Shown: piece after piece, positions 23,382-33,965 of the stretch
How positions within the stretch are numbered: the first letter of the stretch is position 1
Layout of the letters: each line of letters opens with the position of its first letter
Notes under the pieces: model-generated
Database searches by the model: none
What the model was told of the DNA's origin: nothing
The model's input: only the letters and a program-made list of their open reading frames with translations
Assembly: GCA_008828725.1 (NCBI GenBank)
Contig: MEHQ01000271.1
Location: forward strand, 176,759-240,758
DNA from: Saccharina japonica
Taxonomy: Eukaryota > Sar > Phaeophyceae > Laminariales > Laminariaceae
Length of the DNA: 64,000 bases
Direction of reading: 5' to 3'
Translations under genes and position numbers: made by a program

Positions 23382-23928
23382 CAGGGTTCTTTACGGTTAA
23401 CCGTCCGTGCACGGTGCGGTTTATTTGTTTCGAAAATCCTACGGTCCGGTTCGGTGCGGTTTTTAGAAAGCAGAAATATTACGGTGCGGTTCGGTGCGGC
23501 TATCCGATATTGTAAATCCTACGGTGCGGTTCGGTGCGGTTTCGAGAAACCAGCAATCCTACGGTGCGGTTCGGTGCGGTTTTCAGAAATCGTAAATGCA
23601 ACGGTGCGGTTCGGTTTTTTCATGCATCCTACGGTGCGGTTCGGTGCGGTTTTCAGAAATCGGTAATGCTACGGTGCGGCTCAGTGCGGTTTTCAGAAAT
23701 CGGTAATGCTACGGTGCGGTTCGGTGCGGTTTTCAGATGTCGTGAACCCTACGGTGCGGTTCGGTTATATTTTGTTTTCCTAAGGTGCCGTTCGGTGCGG
23801 TTTTCCGAAATCGCAAAACCTACGGTGCGGTGCGGTGCGGTTTTCAAGAGGGAAAAAATCCTACGGTGCGGTTCGGTGCGGTTAACCGCACCGAACCGAT
23901 AGGAAAAACCGCACCGTAAAGAACCCTG
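23382..23928 (+). mobile_element. GGTGCGGTT word-island element, copy 1
   Basis: The element is bounded by CAGGGTTCTTTACGGT and the inverted ACCGTAAAGAACCCTG. The interior consists of about 40-bp imperfect units built on CTACGGTGCGGTTCGGTGCG plus a short spacer (CAGAAATCGTAATG-like). Near both ends the word run meets its own complement (GGTTAACCG), so the ends can fold back. A full-length copy in the same orientation is at 46,226-46,879. Open frames with repeated V-R-F-G-A-V-F peptides are products of the repeat, not genes. Confidence 0.8.
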
Positions 23929-24160
23929 CTTTTTTGTTCTATTAATAATTGAAATAAACGATGGGTTTCGCCGAATTCCTCGATCTTCACGATCTTCACC
24001 GCTAATAAAGCGTTTTTTTTCTCATAATTTGAAAATACACGTATCGTATATATACGCCTGTGCATACCTGGGGAACGTATGTACACGTTGGTACATATCT
24101 GCGGAACGTATAATACATACGTATCATACGTAGATCATATTTTCGAGTTTCAGAGTCCCC

Positions 24161-24450
24161 GGTGGAGTGACAGGTGAATATCGTCCCTGATAGAGTCAAG
24201 GTCGCGAGTTCGAGCCCCCCCGAGTGCATGCTCGCACGAGCTCGTATTCATATATACGTGGGGGCTTTTTCTCGCAAAAGCATCTTGACTCGTACCGTAG
24301 CGGAAAGCGCGAGAGCGTGAGTTAGCAAAATTCGATGAAAATCGACGAGCGTCGGGCATGCTGAATGAACCCTATGCGCGATGAAAATCAAGGCACGAAC
24401 CGTACGAGTAGTGGAAAGGAGGGAGAAGGAGGGGTGGGCGAACCTTGTGA
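24161..24450 (+). mobile_element. tRNA-derived SINE (family 1)
   Basis: The segment begins with a tRNA-like head: GTCCCCGGTGGAGTGACAGG supplies an A-box-like sequence, and GCGAGTTCGAGCCCCC supplies a B box (GTTCGAGCC). The shared body CGGAAAGCGCGAGAGCGTGA follows, with CGATGAAAATCGACGAGCG further along. It is the only copy here in plus orientation; five related copies lie on the minus strand at 39-46 kb. RNA polymerase III transcription is expected from the boxes, which is family knowledge. Confidence 0.75.
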
Positions 24451-24804
24451 TAGTAGGTATTTACGGGGGGTTTGTGCTTGGCGCCTGAAGCCGACCCACC
24501 GACCCAGAACCCTAACCCTATATGCCAGTGGTCAGTACTGGGATACTGTGCTTGGTCAGACTCTAGGTTGACTCGGCCGGCGTGGATGCTGAGCTTGGAA
24601 ATACTCTAGGTTGACTCGGGATGCTGTGGCTGGGAAAGAGTCCAAGTTGATTGAGCCGCGTAAAACACACCCTTAGCCAATCAGAGTGCCTAAATAACTA
24701 CCTTAGGAAGGTCTACTATCATGCTTTGTCCACTACTGAAACTACTACAGCACCGTTCGCTTCGCCAAAACACACTAAATAAAACAATACTACAGCACCG
24801 TTCG

Positions 24805-25051
24805 ACGCATGCTGCGATAGAGGCGCACCACGTTTTTTCTGAGCCTCACTTAAGGAGCGTCATACCTCACCGAACAAATGCTTTTGGAGGAAAATGAACA
24901 TGTTGCCGGATGAGAAATCTCATGAACGAAGTATACTCTGAAATAGTATTCGTCACAAAAATGACTGAAAGTCCGACGAATTTGGGTTAAGGAGCCCGAT
25001 CGTTCAGAAAACGATTAAGCCAAAAAGCGCTACCTCTACCGTAGCACGCGT
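24805..25051. mobile_element. CTACGATAG-family MITE
   Basis: The ends ACGCATGCTGCGATAGAGG and CCTCTACCGTAGCACGCGT enclose 247 bp closely related to the element at 6,086-6,331. The flanks hold a direct repeat of an ACTACAGCACCGTTCG block (about 24,789 before the element and 25,071 after it), so the insertion lies in a small tandem array. I could not define an exact 6-bp duplication. Confidence 0.8.
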
Positions 25052-25321
25052 CAACACACCAAATAAAAAAGACTACAGCACCGTTCGCTTCGCCGAAACA
25101 AAACTGTTTTTTTTTGCCGTTGCCATATCTTCCATTCCCCCAACCTGATGCCCTACATGGTGACGTGTCGAAGAGGCCTTCTTGTTATCACGGAGGACCA
25201 TAGTAAATAGGACCAAATGTTGTTCGTAAAAACAGGAATACATGTAGGTGTTTGTCTGTACCGTAGGTCCTATTTACTAGTGTTTAGTATGGTACTGTTA
25301 CCCCCGCAATAGAAGTCTTGC

Positions 25322-25730
25322 TTGTCCTCGCTCCCCGGACACGTGGTGGTTGCAAAGAAGCATCACAAGTCCCAGAAGAAACGCGCAGCACCTTTCAGGG
25401 TACTCAAGGTCCAAAAGGCAGCTGGCCCGCCTTCTGCCCAGAGTACACACCAAAGTCAATGCCTGCCTTCAAATGCATCTAAAACCGCCGCCCTAGTGAA
25501 AGTAGAAGCAGAAGAGGCGATCGTGAATAGCTCGGGGGGTGTTGGACCCAGTTAAGAAATCGGCAAAACAACGCGCGAAAGGTCCACAGACATGTTTTGA
25601 CACGGAAACTTTCGACATCGTCATGTCCATGACATCCGCTTCACGTACTACACCCCTTTGTACCCCGGTCACAACCTGCCAAGCCATCATTACGGGTGGA
25701 AATACCGGGTGTAGTAGTCACTATATATAG
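25322..25730 (+). CDS. Possible small basic protein, frameshifted (unrecognised)
   Basis: Two overlapping plus-strand frames look coding by composition. The first reads VVVAKKHHKSQKKRAAPFRV and on to NSSGGVGPS. The second, starting in the overlap, reads PVKKSAKQRAKGPQTCFDTE and on to a stop near 25,730. Joining them requires a one-base shift near 25,545 or an unseen splice. The predicted peptide is Lys/Arg-rich at its start and matches no family I recognise. It lies just beyond the 3' end of the dynamin gene, convergent with it. It could be an exon end, a decayed gene, or chance. Confidence 0.25.
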
Positions 25731-25794
25731 CGCCATGACTACAGCAGCAGTAGCAGCTTTCTGACGCGGACTACGCAGATGCATGAGCGTATGC

Positions 25795-26169
25795 TCATGC
25801 CCATGCCTCATCGCCTAGCTTGCACCGTTTTCCCTTCTGAGACCTCCCCATTGGCTCTCGGTAAGTTGCGTCGTCCTCGAAAGGGCCCCTTACGCGCGCG
25901 GCCTTGAGAATCGACATTCCCTTTTGGAACTGGCCAAGTGCGCGCTTTGTCTCTACACGTGTCCGCCTGGACTGGTTGTCTTCGGCAAGCCACATGTCTA
26001 GGTCCCTCGGCGTAGCCCTCTCCAGCATCCACACCATGAATTCGTCGCAGATGCTGTCCACGAGAAACAGGTGGACCTGCTTAGGTATTGCGTCGAATAG
26101 GTGCCTGCAGGCTACATCTGTGTAGGCGAAGAGAGTTACCTGAGCGACGAAGCAGGGCGGCGACACGAG
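25795..26169 (-). CDS. Dynamin exon 4: GTPase effector domain and C terminus
   Basis: After the CATTCACAG acceptor the frame reads LVSPPCFVAQVTLFAYTDVA then CRHLFDAIPKQVHLFLVDSI, CDEFMVWMLERATPRDL and a short basic tail ending at a stop (25,795-25,797). The Y-x-x-V/I-A-x-x-x-x-x-x-x-I-P-K-x-x-x-x-x-L-V pattern is the GTPase effector domain, which packs on the stalk and the bundle element in assembled dynamins. There is no PH or proline-rich extension. The exon is intact. Confidence 0.8.
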   Translation of the reverse strand, partial: LVSPPCFVAQVTLFAYTDVACRHLFDAIPKQVHLFLVDSICDEFMVWMLERATPRDLDMWLAEDNQSRRTRVETKRALGQFQKGMSILKAARVRGPFEDDATYREPMGRSQKGKRCKLGDEAWA

Positions 26170-26343
26170 CTGTGAATGAGAACGACCATCATCGATGTTC
26201 AGCTGCTGTGGGTGTTTACAGTATACACTCGCGCGTAGAACGTCAATCAACTCTACTGTAACATCATAACACGAACCCCCACAAAGCCACAAATACAACA
26301 CCCTGAATAAAGTCAACAAGGGGAGGCGTGAAGCTTCGCTAAC
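26170..26343 (-). other. Small intron of the dynamin gene, readable through
   Basis: GTTAGC at 26,343 to TTCACAG at 26,170 makes a 174-bp intron, a multiple of three, in phase 0 and without an in-frame stop. Retention would insert 58 residues between the stalk and the effector domain. I call it an intron because the flanking residues join naturally (CSLQ to LVSPPCFVAQV) and its base composition differs from the exons. Confidence 0.7.
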
Positions 26344-26919
26344 CTGTAGGCTGCAAATGGTGAACTCGTCGCAATTGCTGTCGCAGCTGGTGATTCTCCT
26401 CATGAACTCGATGGGCACTTTACCCAAAGCTTGAGCGGGGCTGGCGTTGTCGCACTCATACTGGGCATCGTGGGCCGCGACAGCCTTAGCCTTGATCAAG
26501 CCGGTTCTGACAGAGTCCACCATCTTCTGAACGCTGCTAACCGTCTCCGAGTACAAGGAATCCTGCGTGAACACCCATCCCAGTTCAGCCTTGATGATAT
26601 TTGATATCGTTTCCATGGCCTTGCTTTCCTTGGAGTCCATGAACTCGTCCATCAGCGTCGTGTCGATCTCCTTCAGCAGGGCCGGGTACTGGGCGCATTC
26701 TCGCTCGAACAGCTTCCGTAACACCATTTGCATGTAGCCCCTTACCTCCTCCACCAGATCCTTGGAACGGTCCGCAAGGTCGTCAGCGAAAACATCCCGG
26801 AACATCAAGTTGAACACGCGCCCAGCGAGAAGGTTGGACAGCGCCATTCCGTCGACGCGCTTGAGTGCCGCGCCTGCCCTCTCGTGATAGTCCTCATCGA
26901 AGAAGTCCGGCACCACATC
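26344..26919 (-). CDS. Dynamin exon 3: middle (stalk) domain
   Basis: The acceptor ATCTCGCAG (ends 26,920) is followed by 576 bp (192 codons) beginning DVVPDFFDEDYHERAGAALK and ending FTICSLQ before a GTTAGC donor. It contains LAGRVFNLMFRDVFADDL and MQMVLRKLFERECAQYPALL followed by an I-K-A-E-L block, all typical of the dynamin stalk. The exon is open and codon use is GC-rich and regular, unlike the flanking repeats. The upstream intron of about 10,965 bp is exceptional for this window. Confidence 0.8.
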
Positions 26920-27126
26920 CTGCGAGATATCATGTCGGGGGGTGCAGCAAGGCGATTAACGAATACGAAGTTGCCGGTATATCCTATATAAGATAATGTT
27001 GCATGCGCTGTAAGTTGAGTACGAAACTACCAGCACAAGGCCGCAATAGAAACACAAGCTGCACCTTCCAAACGTTTTCGCTCTACGCAGAGGTGTGTGC
27101 CCGTATGTCAGCCCACAGCAAATATC

Positions 27127-30056
27127 AGCCGATTTTCCTAATTGATAATTAATTGCCCTTCCGATGAGAATGAAGTTCGATTTTACTGTAGTAGTTTGTT
27201 GTTTTCAAAAGTTGAATTTCACTCACAGTCAAACATTGACCCAGAATATGTGTTTATTGATGGTAGGTATCGACCCACAAAAAACAATATCGAAAGCAGC
27301 CTTGACAGGCTCGTAAAACAAGGCCATTGGTATATAGGGACGAGGTACCTCGCCCATAAATCCCGATTATCTTGGATCTCCAATAACTTGAGACTGCCGA
27401 TGCAGATGTTTGTTTTTTTGTCGTCGATGGCTGCCACATATGACAACAGTTCACACCTCGGAAAACGTAACACTCGGATAACACTTATCTACGCTATGGG
27501 GCCTAACACAGGGACTTGGCAACGTACTGACATAGTGTTAACACTGGAGGGGCAATCACGGTAACGCGGTAACACAGTGTTAACACTGGAGGGGCAATCA
27601 CGGTAACGCGGTAACACAGTGTTAACTGGAAACCCACGAGCGTGCACACGCCTTAACGTTATGTTACACCGTGATCCGTCCTTCAACTAACACTTTAACA
27701 TAGTGTAAGGCTCTGAACCAACACGTACGTTATCACTCTAACATTCCCAGATTGATATTTGCAGATTTACTAACACGATAAGATAATGTTACTGTCCACG
27801 GAGCGTTAGACATAACACACTAACAATGTGTTACCCTTCGAATGAGTGTTAACATTGTGTTACAAATAACACACTAACATAACACTAACATAGTGTCCAG
27901 CACTACTACTACGTTATTCGGACCCCCAGTCTGATTGCCTTAAGGTCGGATAACGTAACATTTAACACGCGTTAGATACGTTACAATCTTAGCCGACCGA
28001 TACGTAACACTATGTTAGGATGTTAGCCTAAATGCTGAGGTCTGCCTAACATTACGTTACGGTGTTACTTTCAGTGAATATCTGATGTGTAACAGTATGT
28101 TACTGTGTTACCATAATAATCAATCCGGGCGTAACATTATGTTACTGAGTTACCGCGGGGGCCGGAGTCAATGCAACGTAATGTTACTACGTTACCCTTT
28201 GGGTCTTCTCACGCTCTAACATGTGTTACCTGTGTTAGGGGTAAAGCGGCGTCGCGGAGTAACATAATGTAGCCGTGCTATCAGATTTTGCTGACATGCC
28301 ATTAACACAGTAGTAGTTACTAGGGCAGCGGCCAAAAACAGGTACACCTGGTCCGTTCGGGGCCAAAAACAGGTACATACTAAAATCAAGTGTAAAACGC
28401 ACTGCGTTTTTGACTTGGTTTTAAGTATGTACCTGATTTTGGCCGCAAATGGACGAGGTATACCTTTTTTTGGCCGCTGCCCTAGTTACTAAGTAGTTTA
28501 CTCGTAGTGGATATGAGGCGCGACCTCAGTACCTGCAGTAGTCAAATCTGCAATGCATCACGCTGGGGTAATACTGATTGTGATCAACCAACGCGAATGA
28601 ATATCCACGTATGTATACGTGCCGTTTGAGTTCTTTATTTTTCTTTCAAGAAAAATATATCGTCAGTATACAGCAGCAGCAGAACAACAGCATCAACAGT
28701 ATCAGTATAGGTCGCTTTACGCTCGGCTTGTCGGTCTAACTCTAGAACCCTCTGTACAAGTATTTCATTTATTATTGTGTGTCTCCTGATTCCCCAAAGC
28801 GGTATTGATATTCGGCATAATTTGAAGACGAAAACTCTGCACTTGTGATTCGTACCTGTCCACAACAAGAGATCTTCTCGTAACATAGGTGCCACCACTC
28901 CTACTGCTGTAGGATATTTACAGCAGCAGAGCTTTTTCGTCCCCTCATCAGTAGGAGGGTGGGCCTGGCAATACGTCGCTCGATACGGACTGCTGCTGCT
29001 GCCGCTGCTACGGTAACATATAGTAATGCCAACGTTATATTGGCTCTATACATACTTACGTTAACCCTCTTATAACGTGTGTTAGGATATCCACAAGGAA
29101 TTCCGCTAACACACTAACATACAGTACGCGAAAGCACTTAAGAACTCGGCAATTAATAATTTAAGGCTGGATTTTCAGACGAAAATAAGAACATGACCTC
29201 TTCTATATTAAAAATAGTGTAGGACACACCCCGCCTTGCATAAGAATTCCAGCCTGGTCAGAATGAAGAGATTCTTAACTGGTGTCGCGTACTGTAGTGC
29301 TATGTAAGGGTTTAATTGGACATGTACGTTGGTTATCAGTCTGAAGTGTGCCAAGGTAGCAAGTAAGAATAAGGCAACATGCTAACAAAACGTTACTCGC
29401 TACGGGCTGGTGTCGCTAACACGGTAACACAATGTTAACGTAATATTGGTAATTCAGCTAACACACTGACACATAGTGTTATGTAAACGTTTATTGGACC
29501 ATGTATGTACGTTATCGTCTAAAGTGTGTTACGGCAGCAAGTAAGAATTCCGCTAACACACTAACATACCGTTACTCGCTGCGGGCTGATATCGATAACA
29601 CGGTAACATAATGTTAACGCTTCATTGACCATGTACGTTATCCCTATAACGTGCGTTACGATGGCAACTAGGAATTTCGGTAACACACTAACATAGTGTT
29701 ACTCGCTATGGGCTGCCTACCTTAACACCGTAACACTTGTACTGCGGTCATCACGGGATCAAGGCAACACTCTAACATAATGTTACGCGATCGCCCGCCA
29801 ATATCGTAACGCACGAACACTATGTTATCACAAAATCCGGAAATTCGATATCGTAGCAACGTAATGTTACGATTTTTTTCCGCTGGCGCGTAACATTAAC
29901 ATAAAACGTTAAGTGTTACGTTATCCGAGGTGTGAACAGTTTACAGTGTAATCGTTTGCTGTGAGGGAAATACACCTCTTACAATACAAAAGCCAATATT
30001 TTCACTTTTCAGTCTCGTCGGAAAGGCAATACTCAATTAGGAAAATCGCCCGTTAA
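27127..30056. mobile_element. 2.9-kb TIR element filled with TAACA/TGTTA words
   Basis: The left end holds CCGATTTTCCTAATTGA and GATGAGAATG; the right end holds the inverse TCAATTAGGAAAATCG with GTCTCGTCGG. Further in, a block with TTTCACTCACAGTC on the left matches an inverted GACTGTGAGG-like block on the right (29,935-30,000), so the inverted repeat extends for about 120 bp. A third related end is at 32,836-32,960. Between the ends, GTTAACAC, TAACATAGTGTTA and related words repeat for about 2.4 kb, including a 42-bp perfect tandem pair at about 27,534-27,620. A nested fold-back element is at 28,323. It lies in the giant dynamin intron. No transposase is seen. Confidence 0.65.
28323..28482. 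mobile_element. 160-bp fold-back element with a 9-bp target duplication
   Basis: The element begins GGGCAGCGGCCAAAAACAGG and ends with the inverse GGCCGCTGCCC. The two arms pair over most of their length (AGGTACATACTAAAA against TTTTAAGTATGTACCT), so the whole unit can form a hairpin. It is flanked on both sides by TAGTTACTA. A 9-bp duplication with long inverted arms fits Mutator-type MITEs (family knowledge). It is inserted in the TAACA island. Confidence 0.9.
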
Positions 30057-32242
30057 GTGTTTTACGGTGGTCGTCTATCGAAAGGCGTTGAAAGGTATGA
30101 ATATGGTGTGTGATACACGCAAGCAAGAACAGGGATGTAAGGACACACAGCAGGGGTTGTGCGTGGGTTGCCTTCTGCTGCTAATATGACCAGTTTTATT
30201 GTAAATTATAAATTGAACGTTGCCGCAACCATCAAATATACCAGATAAAAGTTGTAACCGTATGGCGGGATTTGCCTCAACCGGCTGGCTGGCGGTATAA
30301 GGGAAATCCACCACAGGGGCACTTCAAATTGACAATGCTCATTGACCCGAGGCACCAGTGCAGTACCGCGATCTGGCCACGAACCTGGTAGAACACTGAC
30401 TCTTATCTGATCAGACCGGTATCAAGCCCGTGTTGGGCGGACGTTTCGTTTTCCCTGGTTTTCTGGACGTTGGGCCGTAGATTTTGTGTTCGTTATCTAA
30501 ATTTTGTCTTCAGGTGGATGATCAAAAGTACAGCTCCAGATTGGAGGCAAGCAGCGCCAACCTCGCCATGTTTACAACAAAAAAATAAACGAGACAATGG
30601 CCGACGCTATGCATACAGTCCACGGAGAAAGGGCACAACCAACTTAGCAATTTCAGGAGCCAAGAAAAACAATGTGGATGGGTGAGAATCTGCAACATGT
30701 CGGAGCCCTCGAGCCCTTCCTTTGGGCCGAAGTCGGAGCTTCCTACATCTCTGTCGTCAATGCAACAAGTAGATAAAGGAGCGAGGAACACTCTGGTTGC
30801 ATGCTAAGCTATTACATGTGCACGGCGCACATCATGAATGTATAAACATGAGCGTGCGTATGCAGGAGTTCGTAATACCGGGGACGCGTGTTTAGTAGCA
30901 TCTACTGTAGGTCTCCCGAGGCTCCTCACACTGCCGTAAAACGACCAACAACCCAATCTGATAGCTCTTGCGGTCCACTGCCCTCTCCGCTTATTTTGCT
31001 CATCATCAGCCTCGCTTTTGAGCACATACATTAATCAACATTAGCCTGGGGTCTTCTCTTCTATTGAAGCGTTCATACAAGTCTGCCTAACAGCGACTTA
31101 AGCGTTCACCCTCAAATGTTGGTTGTGTCTTGACTGGTCATCAGCAAGCGAGCCTACAGCGTACACACCAGCTACGAGCTGGTACACACGCTGAATCCAC
31201 ATCCCTACTATGCAATCCCTCTACCAAAAAGATCATGTAGGTTAGGCATCCAACGAGTCACATCGTCCATTACACATAATATCGAAATATGCAATGGCTG
31301 GATAATTGTTAGGGAAGCTCTCCGTCAGCGTGACACGTTTCGGTGAGAAAATTGCACCCCCTACGACCACAGCACGTTTTCTCCCAGTGCATTTTAGGTG
31401 TGTCTGGGAATGAGGGCCGATGTTATTGAAGAGCGTTTTTCTTACATTTGTGAAAAAAAAACAAAAGCCAAATCATTACTGAAGTGAGATTTGACTTTCC
31501 TGATATTTTGCTCTCTGTCAAACTTTTCACTTATATTTGTGGAAAGTATTTCACAAAATTTAATATGGGAACATAAATGAACATATCCGATGATAACAAC
31601 GGCCCTGAGTGTATGTTGTGTGAACGTGTGTTGCTTTCATTCTGTATCCGTTACTGAACTCATTCTTCTACAGTTGACGGAGTTCCAACGCGCGGACAGA
31701 CCTGTGTTCGTATTGCCAGGTAACGGTGAACCCGCGATTTCCCAAATTAAGAATTGTCTTTTTCAATGAGAATGGGATTTTAATTTCTGGCGCAAACAAA
31801 CTCCAATTGTTTTTCACCGTAGTCATAGGTGGACACCTACCCGACTAGATATAATCGGTACAACGTATGGCGTTTCGCCAGATCCCGGCACAGTGGTGGG
31901 TTAGCCAGAATGAGCGCTGCGGGTTATGTGGTTTGCATTAGTCCACGCTGCAGCATGCCCATAGTTGGACGACATGATTTCCCTTCGTCGTACTGTAATA
32001 CGCTCTCTGGTTGGCCCACGCTCAACCATACCATCTATTGGCTATCTTACTGCTGTAGTCTACTCAACCAAGTCGGCGAATAACGTGTACCAATCTTATC
32101 AACAGTACCCTTTCTTTGATCATAGGGTCCAAGCTTTTGTATTGTATTATACAGAAATATTAACGACGGGATATGTATGGTATTGGGGGGCGGTGACATT
32201 GGGAACAGGACACCCGTTGGCAGGTTATGGAAAGGACTTTAG
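30057..32242. other. intronic sequence, no gene seen
   Basis: At about 31,733-31,780 a CGCGATTTCCCAAATTAAG block followed by GAATTGTC and AATGAGAATG resembles the inverted-repeat end shared by 27,127 and 32,836, so a further decayed element end may be present. Frames at 30,470-30,791 and 30,804-31,031 are unrecognised. Confidence 0.35.
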
Positions 32243-32495
32243 ACTGGTGGGGGTATTTTTAGTTGCTTGTTTTTCACCTGCACAAAGCAGCTCGGCCGAG
32301 TGGCTGCTTGACTCCGTTGTATTCATAACTTCTTTTTGTTTTTGTTGTTTTATGTGCATCGCCATTGGAGGTTTTGTTACACAACGCCAACAAATTATGT
32401 TTAGGTCCAATTTTCAGTTTGATTCGGAGCCCCTCGTCCGAGTGACCAAAATCCGGTAGCGAAAATGTGGGCACCCCCCCTATCGTAGCACCAGT
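32243..32495. mobile_element. CTACGATAG-family MITE, left end damaged
   Basis: The right end CCCCCCTATCGTAGCACCAGT matches the copy ending at 6,808. The left end ACTGGTGGGGGTATT lacks the CTACGATAG part, as if deleted. The flanks ctttag and ctttac give a 6-bp target duplication with one mismatch. The interior shares TTTTTCACCTGCACA, CTCGGCCGAGTG and TGGAGGTTTTGTTAC blocks with the 6,541 element. Confidence 0.8.
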
Positions 32496-32561
32496 CTTTA
32501 CGCCGCTTCAAGAACCGAACTCGGAAGTTACGGCTGGAATATGGCTAGTGGTTAACGGAAA

Positions 32562-32580
32562 GAGAGAGAGAGAGAGAGGG
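32562..32580. repeat. (GA)n microsatellite
   Basis: About nine GA units without interruption. Confidence 0.9.
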
Positions 32581-32835
32581 GGTATTCAAGAGTAGAGAGA
32601 GACGGCCTGTGGAATGCCTTTTTAAGCGGTTGCGGTAGATAGGTCGTTCGGGGTGCTCTCCCTCCCAAGTCGCAGAATACATATCAAGTATGTTAAGCGG
32701 AAGATTGAACGCAGGAAATCTGAGCCCTGTGGAGCGGGCGTCAAACCTCAACATACTACATGGAAGGTATGTTGCAAGCAATACGAAAGGTATCAAGCAT
32801 AACCTGGGCAGGCTACCCCGTATGATCTACATTGA

Positions 32836-33965
32836 ACAGCCGATTTTCCTAATTGAGAATTGCCTTTCCGAGGAGAATGCATATCGAAAATGTTGATTTT
32901 TGAATTGTAAGAGATGTACTTCCCTCACAGACAGTTTTTTTACTGTAAATTATTGTCAGTTTGGGCACGTTTCGGGCCGTTACGGAAGCGAGCATACCGT
33001 TTAACACGGAAGAAAGCACTCCCACCTTAGATAACACCCCCCCCCACATAAGCACACCGGGTGATATATTTCTTACTTCGTTTTTTTACCGTCACTTTAT
33101 CACCGGGGGTACGTTAGATAACACCCCCTACGTGTGTAAGCCTGAAAACAGTGTCAAACTCCACAATTATCACGCCACCTGGTGGATGGATATCTTTCAC
33201 AATTCGCAATCAACCCGCACCGGTATGGACACCAGGCATGGAGGCAACTGCTGCACCCCCTCACAGTGGGCCGAGCGAGTCTGCGGCTTCGACCCCACCT
33301 GTAGCTGCTGCTGCCGCGCCTCGGACGACGATCATGTCGTTCCTCTCTGGGACCAGCGCGCTTACCGGTACTGGCACTAACGTTATATCACGTATCTTAC
33401 GTCCGCCGTGTGCTAAGCCCTGGCTACTGGTACCGGCGAAGCACCTGCAGCACTTGCGGTGCGACCTTCGGGGTTTTATCAATGAGTACCTGTATGGTAC
33501 CTGTACCGGTAACCGTTTCGCGGTATCGTAGCAAGGCGGGGGTTTTTGCTGTTATCCACGGGTTTGAAGCGTTTGCCTTACCATCACCGGCAATACGTGA
33601 GAATAGAACAACATTATGGTTTTGGACAAAGTTTGTCATGCGTTAGCACACTCCTTGCTAACATGCCCCCTGCATTCTGACCAGGGTCTGTTTGTTCACA
33701 CTCACTCCATAGCAATCATTGATACACCGTTATCACACCCTCTCATTACCACACCCCCTAAATCTGGTCGGGGTCTGTCACCTCTCCTTATCAACCAGTA
33801 TTGCCATTAGCACACTCCTTCGTGGTCATACCCTCTCGTTACCACACCTTCTAGCTGCAGGGCTCTCGTGCATGGTGTTTAGCACCGGGGATGCGTTAGA
33901 TAGCACACCCCTCCACAGCAGCACACCCGGTGATAATATTTGTTAATGCCAAAACGTTATCACCG
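32836..33965. mobile_element. Element with shared TIR end and 'TAACACACCC / CACCGGTGATA' words
   Basis: The left end CAGCCGATTTTCCTAATTGA and the block TTGTAAGAGATGTACTTCCC match the ends of the 27.1-kb element. The interior uses a different vocabulary: GTTAGATAACACCCCC, CACCGGGTGATA, GGGGTGTGCTTTCTTCCGTG. Related sequence recurs at about 45,600-45,830 (inverse of about 33,000-33,210) and near 42,640-42,760. The right boundary is not defined; I stop at the last clear word cluster. Frames here are repeat by-products. Confidence 0.5.

Noticed and set aside
23343..23902. Long open frames with repeated V-R-F-G-A-V-F-R-N-R peptides (also 46,208-46,935)
   Set aside because: They arise from the GGTGCGGTT word array, occur in several frames and both strands, and change frame with unit length.
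27460..29940. Possible CRISPR-like array in the TAACA region
   Set aside because: Repeats are short, degenerate and irregularly spaced, there are no cas genes, and the sequence is eukaryotic.
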